From positions 1 to 31,725 of the forward strand of contig JAQGFW010031470.1 in the NCBI GenBank assembly GCA_030463445.1: 31,725 nucleotides of DNA, in the 5' to 3' direction. Position numbers and translations under genes: made by a program. This DNA is from Euplotes aediculatus. Its lineage: Eukaryota; Ciliophora; Spirotrichea; Euplotida; Euplotidae. Below are positions 15,882 to 22,574 of the stretch, one piece after another; the stretch's first letter is position 1; each line of letters opens with the position of its first letter. The notes beneath the pieces are model-generated. The model saw nothing but the letters and a program-made list of their open reading frames with translations, was not told the origin of the DNA and searched no databases.

Positions 15882-17033
15882 TTACAATGCTTTTTTATAG
15901 ATCGCCAGGAAATCCTCCCTGCTTACCGGCTTCGGATTATTCGGGTGACAGAAATCTGCCTCCGCAAGAGTAGCCAATGTTTCGAGATGCTCTTCTTTCA
16001 CGCCGATGGCGCCCAGGTTTTCGGGTAGGCCTAACTGTTCGTTCAGATAAAAAAGATAGGCTACCAGGGAAGCTGCATCCGCTCCTGTTACATTCATAGC
16101 CTGTGCCATACGTTGAAAAGCAGGTTCGAGTCCGGGTGCATTAAAATCCATTCCATAGGGAAGATTCACCGCATTTGCCAATCCGTGATGGGTATCCAGC
16201 AGGGAAGAAAGCGGATGCGCCAGTGAGTGCACAATGCCCAGCCCTTTCTGAAAAGCAACCGCTCCCATCAGAGAAGCGATCATCATCTTGGAACGGGATT
16301 CCAGGTCCGGGGCAGTAGTTGCTTTTACGATTGATTCACTTATAAGCGACATACCCTGCAGCGCGATGCCTTCACACATGGGATGAAAACCTTTTGCAAT
16401 GAAGGCTTCCATATTATGGGTCAATGCATCCATGCCTGTTGCCGCCGTTACAAAGGGTGGCAGATCCATGGTAAGAACCGGATCTGCAAAAACCATCTTC
16501 GCCAGCAGTTTGGGTGAAAATAAAATGCGTTTACGATGAGTGTCATCCTCCGAAATAATAGCACTCCGGCCCACTTCACTTCCTGTTCCACTGGTAGTGG
16601 GCAGGGTTACAAAATAGGGTACGTCTTCCGTTACGTATTTATCGCCACCAATCAGATCATCGTAGTCAAATAAATCACGATGGTGATGAATGCTTAAGGT
16701 GATGGCTCTCGCTACATCCATACCGGCACCTCCGCCGATGCCCACAATACAATCTGCACCGGCATCCTGGAATGCCTGTTTACCCGCCAGCACATCAGAC
16801 TTCACCGGGTTCTTGTGAATATTGGAAAAAACATCCGGCTTTAAGCCGAGGCGATCCAGATCCGCAAGGATCTTTTTGAAGAAAGGCAAATCACGCACGT
16901 TTGGATCTGTAACTACCAACGGGCGACTAAAGCCTGCCTCTTTTAAATGAGGTCCCAGTTCTTCAGAGGCTCCTGCACCAAACCGGATGGTAGTTGGAAA
17001 ATTATACTGACGTACTACATCAAAGGCTGTCAT
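15882..17033 (-). CDS. Iron-type (group III) alcohol dehydrogenase
   Basis: A 383-residue NAD(P)-dependent dehydrogenase of the FucO/YqhD superfamily. The nucleotide loop GIGGGAGMDVARA is at residues 98-110. The metal ligands can be placed as Asp202 and His206 (GMDALTHNMEAF), His269 (IVHSLAHPL) and His283 (THHGLANA), with the same 14-residue spacing between the last two as in FucO. The GTGSEVGRSAI signature is near residue 150. It sits between the ligase (9-base gap) and the hydrolase (5-base gap). In the classic Puu pathway this step is done by a flavin amine oxidase, PuuB. A dehydrogenase for a primary alcohol in its place implies that the glutamylated substrate ends in -CH2OH, as gamma-glutamyl-ethanolamide does. 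Confidence 0.92.
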   Translation of the reverse strand: MTAFDVVRQYNFPTTIRFGAGASEELGPHLKEAGFSRPLVVTDPNVRDLPFFKKILADLDRLGLKPDVFSNIHKNPVKSDVLAGKQAFQDAGADCIVGIGGGAGMDVARAITLSIHHHRDLFDYDDLIGGDKYVTEDVPYFVTLPTTSGTGSEVGRSAIISEDDTHRKRILFSPKLLAKMVFADPVLTMDLPPFVTAATGMDALTHNMEAFIAKGFHPMCEGIALQGMSLISESIVKATTAPDLESRSKMMIASLMGAVAFQKGLGIVHSLAHPLSSLLDTHHGLANAVNLPYGMDFNAPGLEPAFQRMAQAMNVTGADAASLVAYLFYLNEQLGLPENLGAIGVKEEHLETLATLAEADFCHPNNPKPVSREDFLAIYKKAL

Positions 17034-17042
17034 ATACTGCTA

Positions 17043-18404
17043 TTAAATGATTTCTAAATATCGTTGTGTTTCCCAATTGGTTACTACTTTGGCAAATGCC
17101 CGCCATTCCCATTCACGCGATGCTGTGAAATGATCAGTGAAGGCATCCCCAAATAATTCCCTTGCTACCGGAGAATTTTTCATGGCCTGCGTTGCTTCAT
17201 GCAGGTTGGAGGGTAATACGCCATGCACTTTATTCGCATATCCGTTACCGATAGTTTCAGGAATTTCGAGTTTAAGTTTGTTTTTTATTCCATAGAGTCC
17301 GCTCGCCAGGCAGGCAGCCATCGCCAGATAAGGATTGCTGTCAGACCCCACTACTCTTGTTTCCAATCGGGTGGAATAGGGGCTACCCGGAAGTGCCCTG
17401 AGTGCTGTTGTGCGATTATCCACTGCCCAGGTTAAGGTAGTTGGCGCCCAGGCACCTTCCACCAGGCGTTTATAGCTGTTGATGGTAGGGGCCAGCATGG
17501 GTAATATATATGGAAGACAATAAAGCTGGCCTGCCATATAATTTTCCATTAACCCACTGATATGGTTAGCCGAACCCGCATCATAAAACAGGTTCTCGGA
17601 TTTATCCAGTGTCCACAAACTCTGGTGCACATGACCACTACAGCCTGGTAATGTTTCACTCACTTTCGCCATAAAGGTGGCGAGGTATCCATGCCGGTGC
17701 GCGATTTCTTTTACACCGGATTTAAACAATACGGCTCTGTCTGCTGCTTCCAGAATATATCCGTACAATACAGCGGCTTCATACACACCGGGGCCCGTTT
17801 CCGTATGGAGACCCTCAATCGGCACACCAAATTTAGTCAGCTGATCAAATAGATCCTGGCAAAAGGCAGCCTGCTGGGAAGCTCTCAGTATGGAATAACC
17901 GAACATGCCCTGGGTGATCGGTTCAAGGGATTGAAAATCCCGGATCTCAGAGGGGCGTTTGTAATTAAACCATTCAAATTCCTGACTGAAGGAGGGATAA
18001 AGGCCCATGGCTTCCGCTTCTCCGGCTACTTTTTTCAGCAGGCTACGCGGACAAATATCCAGGCTATACCCATCCGCACTGGTGAAATCGGCCAGAAAAA
18101 ATGCGCCGTTTTCTTCCCAGGGAATCTGGCGAAAAGTGGATACATCAATAGTTGCCTGCGCATCCGGATAACCACTGTGCCATCCGGTATACTGCACATT
18201 GTCGTAGGCGACATCACCGGAATCCCATCCAAATACCACATTGCAAAATCCGAAACCGGACTGTACAACAGACTTGAATTTATCCCAGCTTATCAGCTTG
18301 CCACGGAGGATACCATCCATATCCGTGACGGCAATCTTAACCTTGGTGATCGATTGGCTCTCCAGGTAGGTTAACAGTTCCTGAAGTGATTGGGTGTTGC
18401 TCAT
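17043..18404 (-). CDS. Glutamine-synthetase-like gamma-glutamyl-amide ligase (GlnA4/PuuA-like)
   Basis: A 453-residue member of the glutamine synthetase family that probably joins glutamate, with ATP, to an amine other than ammonia. It has the beta-grasp start (ITKVKIAVTDMDGILRGK), then catalytic-domain motifs (numbered from the alternative start at 18410): EFEWF (144-148), TETGPGVYE (203-211), SGHVHQSL (258-265), NRTTALRALP (332-341) and RLETRVVGSDSNPYL (348-362). It lacks the C-terminal adenylylation loop of GlnA. The gene overlaps the end of the permease gene by 68 bases in another frame (74 bases if the ATG at 18410 is used). Together with an ethanolamine-type permease, an alcohol dehydrogenase and a gamma-glutamyl hydrolase, the likely substrate is ethanolamine, giving gamma-glutamylethanolamide. 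PuuA-type putrescine ligase is the main alternative, but no PuuB is present. Confidence 0.9.
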   Translation of the reverse strand: MSNTQSLQELLTYLESQSITKVKIAVTDMDGILRGKLISWDKFKSVVQSGFGFCNVVFGWDSGDVAYDNVQYTGWHSGYPDAQATIDVSTFRQIPWEENGAFFLADFTSADGYSLDICPRSLLKKVAGEAEAMGLYPSFSQEFEWFNYKRPSEIRDFQSLEPITQGMFGYSILRASQQAAFCQDLFDQLTKFGVPIEGLHTETGPGVYEAAVLYGYILEAADRAVLFKSGVKEIAHRHGYLATFMAKVSETLPGCSGHVHQSLWTLDKSENLFYDAGSANHISGLMENYMAGQLYCLPYILPMLAPTINSYKRLVEGAWAPTTLTWAVDNRTTALRALPGSPYSTRLETRVVGSDSNPYLAMAACLASGLYGIKNKLKLEIPETIGNGYANKVHGVLPSNLHEATQAMKNSPVARELFGDAFTDHFTASREWEWRAFAKVVTNWETQRYLEII

Positions 18405-19737
18405 CAGCATTATTTTTTACGAAGAAATAAAACCAGGCATAGGCGATAGCCAGAATTCCGAAATAGAACAGGCTAAGTAACGGATAAAGCGTAATCATCG
18501 CGATCATACAGATGATCCCAATGATCAATGCAATAATCGGGAACCAGGGGTAAAAGGGTACTTTAAACGGACGTTCCAGATCCGGCTCCTGTTTACGTAA
18601 CCGTAAAAGGGTAATCATTGAAAGAATATAAAGGGTTACGGCTCCAAAACAGGCAATTGTAATGATAGCGCCGGTTTCACCTGTAAGCAGGGCAATAATT
18701 CCGATACCCATATTCACCAGTAAAGCTGTTGCGGGTGTTTTGAATTTGGGATGAATACGACCCATTGATTTTATAAAATAACCCATCCGGCCGAATTCAA
18801 AACTGGCTCTTCCGGCAGCCAGGATGATGCCATGAAAGGAAGCGATCAATCCCAACAATCCGATCGTGATCAGCAAATGATAAATCCAGCCACTATTGCC
18901 GGTTACTTTTACCATCGCCAGCGGTAAGGGAGAGTCAGAGGCAGGTGCTCCCGGTGATGCATACACGATTGCTTCCCAGCCCGCAACTCCAATTCCTGAA
19001 ACAAATACCAGTACACAAAGAATAATAAGTGTCAGCAATGCTGATCCAAATCCTTTGATGATGGTTTTTTGAGGATTGATGGTTTCTTCCGCCACATTGG
19101 CGATGCCCTCGAGCCCAAGAAAGAACCAGATGGCAAAGGGAATACAGGCCCAGATACCGGTGGTACCATGTGGCAATGCGTTTATTTCCAGGTTGCTCCA
19201 TTGGAAATGTGGCAGGGTGATACCTGCAAATATCAGGAGCTCCAATACGGCAAATATGGTAATGATCAGCTCAAAGCTGGCGGCGGCTTTTACCCCGATA
19301 ATATTCAGCGCAGTAAACAGAAAATAGGCAATGATCGCAATTACTACGACCGGAACAGATGGTAGGAATATATGAAAATAGGCTCCAATGGCAGCGGCGA
19401 TGGCAGGTGGAGCGAATACAAATTCAATTACCTGTGACATGCCGGCAATAAATCCCCATTTTTTTCCCAATGCACGATGCGCATAATCAAACACCCCTCC
19501 GGCTTTGGGAATGGAACAGGCCAGTTCTGCGTAAGAAAAAGTAAACGTGATGTATAGAAGAATAATGAGACCGGTTGCAATTGCCATTCCAAGAGTGCCC
19601 CCTTCCGCCAATCCAAGATTCCATCCAAAGTACATTCCTGAAATAACATATCCCACTCCGAGTCCCCATAGCATAACAGGTCCGAGTGACCTGGCCAGAT
19701 GAGTCCCGGAGGCTGTCGTTGGTTGTTGGGCCTCCAT
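18337..19737 (-). CDS. eat: Ethanolamine-type APC-family permease
   Basis: An inner-membrane transporter with about 12 transmembrane helices, of the amino acid-polyamine-cation superfamily. I start it at the ATG at 19737 (MEAQQPTTASG), which gives 466 residues; an earlier in-frame start would overlap the histidine kinase gene. Sequence marks typical of ethanolamine permeases are GYVISGMYFGWNLGLAEGG in helix 1, SIPKAGGVFDYAHRALG, CIPFAIWFFLGLEGIANVAEE in the middle, and ASFHGIILAAGRASF. A membrane segment precedes the C-terminus (YFGILAIAYAWFYFFV), and the last 24 residues are a polar tail encoded within the overlap with the next gene. It is the first gene of the operon and defines the likely substrate. 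Substrate assignment rests on family resemblance and is good but not certain; related permeases carry other small amines. Confidence 0.88.
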   Translation of the reverse strand: MEAQQPTTASGTHLARSLGPVMLWGLGVGYVISGMYFGWNLGLAEGGTLGMAIATGLIILLYITFTFSYAELACSIPKAGGVFDYAHRALGKKWGFIAGMSQVIEFVFAPPAIAAAIGAYFHIFLPSVPVVVIAIIAYFLFTALNIIGVKAAASFELIITIFAVLELLIFAGITLPHFQWSNLEINALPHGTTGIWACIPFAIWFFLGLEGIANVAEETINPQKTIIKGFGSALLTLIILCVLVFVSGIGVAGWEAIVYASPGAPASDSPLPLAMVKVTGNSGWIYHLLITIGLLGLIASFHGIILAAGRASFEFGRMGYFIKSMGRIHPKFKTPATALLVNMGIGIIALLTGETGAIITIACFGAVTLYILSMITLLRLRKQEPDLERPFKVPFYPWFPIIALIIGIICMIAMITLYPLLSLFYFGILAIAYAWFYFFVKNNADEQHPITSGTVNLPGEPIDHQG

Positions 19738-19790
19738 TACTTGCTTTTCGGTGAATTTAAGAAAAAACGGAATTCGCCTTTTTGGAATTT

Positions 19791-21419
19791 CTACAAGGGA
19801 ATCAGGATTTTTAACTGGCAGCCCTCTCCGGGCAGACTGTGAACGCGGCAATCACCACCGAGGTGTTGAACCCTGCGATTGATATTGGACAGACCAATGC
19901 CCGGCTGGTATTGATCCGGATCAAATCCAATGCCATCATCTTCTACAATCAGTTGAATGGTATCTGTTATATATCGAAGTTCAACCAGAACTGAACCGGC
20001 TTCGGCATGTTTGATAATATTATTAACCTGTTCCTGGATAATCCGGTACAGCGCCAGCTTTACTGTTGGATCCAGGCTGTTTAATTTTTTTCTGGATACC
20101 AGCTTTAGCTGTACCATCAGCCGGTTATCTGTTTTGAGCCGTTCCAGCAAGCGCATAACCGCATCCGTTAGTGATTCTGTTTCTAGTCCGGGTACCACAA
20201 GGCTATGAGACAATTTCCTGGCTTCAGAAATGGCTGTAAAGACATCGTCTCTTGCTTTTTCCAGGTGTTCATCCTTTCTTTTGGTTTGCCGGATCGCAAT
20301 ATCGAGCATCAATTTGGCAGAGGCCAGGAGTTGTGTAATATTATCATGCAGCTCCATTCCGATTTCCATCCGTTCTGATTCCTGTGCAGCCAGGGTAGTT
20401 TTTAAGATTTCCTTTTCCTTGCTGGCTTCCTGTTTAAGGATCATATCGGTGATATCGGTGAGTATACCTGCCGTTGCATAAACCTGGTTGTTTTTATTGA
20501 GCAGGGGAAACCGGATAGAATAGAGGTGATAGGTTTGGTCGCCGATTACCAGGTCTTCCCTGATTTCCGAGGTAGCCCGCAGTTCCAGCATGGATTCATC
20601 CAGCGACTCATCCAGGTGTTCGCCGGATTTTCCAAATAACTCTTCGAAGTTCCTGTTCTTAAAAATAAATCGTCCCAGCATGTCCTTTACATAGACCATG
20701 GTGGAACTATTATCAATGATGGATTGCAGAATCTGTTTGTTGTTTTCCAGTTGTTGTTTGGCCTGCAGTGTAGCCAGCTGATTTTTATACAGAACATAAC
20801 CGGCAAAAAGGACCAGGATAACCAGTGTTACAAGTAGTAAAATATACAGGCGCTGATCGATGGAATTACCTAATTCGGCATCTGCTTTTCTGACTTCAAT
20901 ATTTCGCTGCTCTTCAGCCATAATACCATCCACCAGATTGTAAATATACTTTTCATCAGCAGCCTCCAGCTTACCGTAGGACTGCCATTTATACAACATG
21001 CTTTGAATTAAACGCAGTCTGTTTTCCTGAACCGCTGAATGTTTTTTTAATGCCCGTACAGTAGCTACCTGAGCATGCAGTGCATTATCCAATGGCTTTA
21101 ATGCATTGAATTGAAGCTGTTCGCTTATTTCTGCGCGAAGTTGAATAGTAGACATCAACACCGCGCGCGACTTATCCAGTTGCGTATAAGCCTCCTGATT
21201 AGACCGGTTGTTTTCATACAACTTAATGCCAAGCAGCAAAATGCCTGCAACGATAATGAGCCCCATTAGCAGAAGCCGTTCTTCCCAACTTAATTTTGAA
21301 TTATTGATTTTTTCCCTGACCGTTTCGTTGTACAACGAATTCCACCATTGGCTTACGGATTGCAGAAACCCGGAAAAACGATCGTTCATTCCCCCTGAGC
21401 GGGAAATGTGTTTTTTCAT
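19791..21419 (-). CDS. Membrane sensor histidine kinase with PAS domain, NarL/LuxR-partner type
   Basis: A 542-residue sensor kinase. Two transmembrane helices (about 49-67 and 191-211) enclose a helical extracytoplasmic domain of about 120 residues, of the CHASE3-like four-helix type. A PAS domain follows (228-328), then a HisKA_3 dimerisation region with phosphoacceptor His358 (MELHDNITQLL), and a HATPase domain with DDGIGFD (494-500) and GIGLSNI (507-513). This kinase class pairs with a LuxR/NarL-type response regulator, but none is encoded in the window. It is divergent from the Ca2+ antiporter (148-base spacer), and the amino-alcohol operon starts only 53 bases after its stop on the same strand. 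It could be cotranscribed with that operon or sense its substrate; neither is shown. An ATG 30 bases downstream is an alternative start. Confidence 0.92.
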   Translation of the reverse strand: MKKHISRSGGMNDRFSGFLQSVSQWWNSLYNETVREKINNSKLSWEERLLLMGLIIVAGILLLGIKLYENNRSNQEAYTQLDKSRAVLMSTIQLRAEISEQLQFNALKPLDNALHAQVATVRALKKHSAVQENRLRLIQSMLYKWQSYGKLEAADEKYIYNLVDGIMAEEQRNIEVRKADAELGNSIDQRLYILLLVTLVILVLFAGYVLYKNQLATLQAKQQLENNKQILQSIIDNSSTMVYVKDMLGRFIFKNRNFEELFGKSGEHLDESLDESMLELRATSEIREDLVIGDQTYHLYSIRFPLLNKNNQVYATAGILTDITDMILKQEASKEKEILKTTLAAQESERMEIGMELHDNITQLLASAKLMLDIAIRQTKRKDEHLEKARDDVFTAISEARKLSHSLVVPGLETESLTDAVMRLLERLKTDNRLMVQLKLVSRKKLNSLDPTVKLALYRIIQEQVNNIIKHAEAGSVLVELRYITDTIQLIVEDDGIGFDPDQYQPGIGLSNINRRVQHLGGDCRVHSLPGEGCQLKILIPL

Positions 21420-21524
21420 ACCATGATGGATTTTTTAAAAATTACAACAAAAACAGCGAATAAACAAACGCAGTGCGGCTTTTCCGGATAAATAAGCAGG
21501 ATCATTGCGTAACTTGACAAAGAT

Positions 21525-21532
21525 CAAACTTA
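21525..21532 (-). promoter_or_regulatory. Possible -7 box (TAAGTTTG) upstream of the sensor kinase
   Basis: In the divergent spacer 21420-21567 the minus strand reads TAAGTTTG, a perfect TAnnTTTG match about 106 bases before the kinase ATG. No TTTG is seen at the right distance upstream, so it is a half-supported promoter. No equally good element was found for the plus-strand antiporter gene. Confidence 0.35.
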
Positions 21533-21567
21533 TTCTGAGTGACCCGGAATGAACTTTACCATAAGCT

Positions 21568-22569
21568 ATGTTATATATTTCTGGATTTTTGGTATGCGCA
21601 ACCGTAATTTTCTTTGCCGGCAGGCAATTATCAAAATACGGAGATCTGCTGGCTGAACATACGGGCTGGGGTAAAGCCTGGGTCGGACTCATCCTGATGG
21701 CATCTATCACATCACTGCCCGAACTAATGGTAGGAATCAGTTCAGTTGCCATCGTCAAATCAGCAGACCTGGCAGTAGGTGATATCATGGGAAGTTGTGC
21801 ATTCAATCTTGGCATCCTGGCCCTGCTGGATGCCTTTGTTCCGCGCCGAAGACCCATATTCGGAGAAGCCTCCCCCAATCATATTGTTAGTGCTGCGTTG
21901 GGGATAATATTGCTCACACTTGCAGGCGCCGGACTTTTCCTGCCTGAGGATATTCTGCTCAGTTCCATCCTTGGCATATTTAGTGTGGTATTCATTGTTG
22001 TTTACCTTGTTTCTATCCGGATTATATTCCTGCAGGAACAAAAATCAAAAGCAGCCATGATAGTAACTGAAACAGCGCCTGTCAACGCATCTCTTCCTTT
22101 AAAAGTGGTGGTGCGGAATTATGTGTTCTTTGCCTTGCTCATTGTTCTGGCGGCCTTGGCGCTTCCTTTTTTTGCAGATCAGCTGGCGGAAGCTGCCGGA
22201 TTGAATAAATCCTTTGTAGGAACCCTGTTTCTTGCTGCCAGCACCTCCCTACCTGAAATAGCCGTGTCCATTGCAGCAGTGCGCATGGGCGCCCTGGATA
22301 TGGCCGTAGGAGGTTTGCTGGGAAGTAATATTTTTAATATTCTCATCCTGTCGATGGATGATGTTTTCTATGCAGGCGGACCCTTACTCAAAGAGGCATC
22401 CGACAGCCATCTGTTATCTGTACTGGCCACCATCATTATGTCTTCCATTGTAATTATCGGACTAAGTGTGAGGCCATCGGGAAAACGATATAAGCTAGGC
22501 TGGGATGCCCTGCTGATCTTTTTTGTATACCTGCTGAATCTGATACTGCTGTATAACCTGTATAATTAA
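21568..22569 (+). CDS. Ca2+/Na+ antiporter family (CaCA, YrbG-like) membrane protein
   Basis: A 333-residue inner-membrane exchanger with about 10 transmembrane helices. The two homologous alpha-repeats that form the cation site are visible: ASITSLPELMVGISSV with DLAVGDIMGSCAFNLG (about residues 45-84), and AASTSLPEIAVSIAAV with DMAVGGLLGSNIFNI (about 223-262). The acidic residue of each SLPE motif is present. The two repeats are separated by a short cytoplasmic loop. Members exchange Ca2+ (sometimes other cations) for Na+ or H+. The P-type ATPase gene begins 5 bases after the stop, so the two exporters form one unit. Direction of transport is export by family and context. Confidence 0.92.
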   Translation: MLYISGFLVCATVIFFAGRQLSKYGDLLAEHTGWGKAWVGLILMASITSLPELMVGISSVAIVKSADLAVGDIMGSCAFNLGILALLDAFVPRRRPIFGEASPNHIVSAALGIILLTLAGAGLFLPEDILLSSILGIFSVVFIVVYLVSIRIIFLQEQKSKAAMIVTETAPVNASLPLKVVVRNYVFFALLIVLAALALPFFADQLAEAAGLNKSFVGTLFLAASTSLPEIAVSIAAVRMGALDMAVGGLLGSNIFNILILSMDDVFYAGGPLLKEASDSHLLSVLATIIMSSIVIIGLSVRPSGKRYKLGWDALLIFFVYLLNLILLYNLYN

Positions 22570-22574
22570 ACGCT

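Noticed and set aside
13799-19737. Classical putrescine (Puu) pathway
   Set aside because: Ligase, hydrolase and aldehyde dehydrogenase fit, but PuuB is missing, an alcohol dehydrogenase takes its place, and the permease is of the ethanolamine type.
13799-19737. Classical ethanolamine utilisation (Eut) with microcompartment
   Set aside because: No EutB/EutC lyase, no shell protein and no B12-related gene is present in the window.
21435-21878. 147-codon minus-strand open frame opposite the Ca2+ antiporter start
   Set aside because: The plus strand carries the conserved first alpha-repeat of the exchanger; the opposite frame has no recognisable feature.
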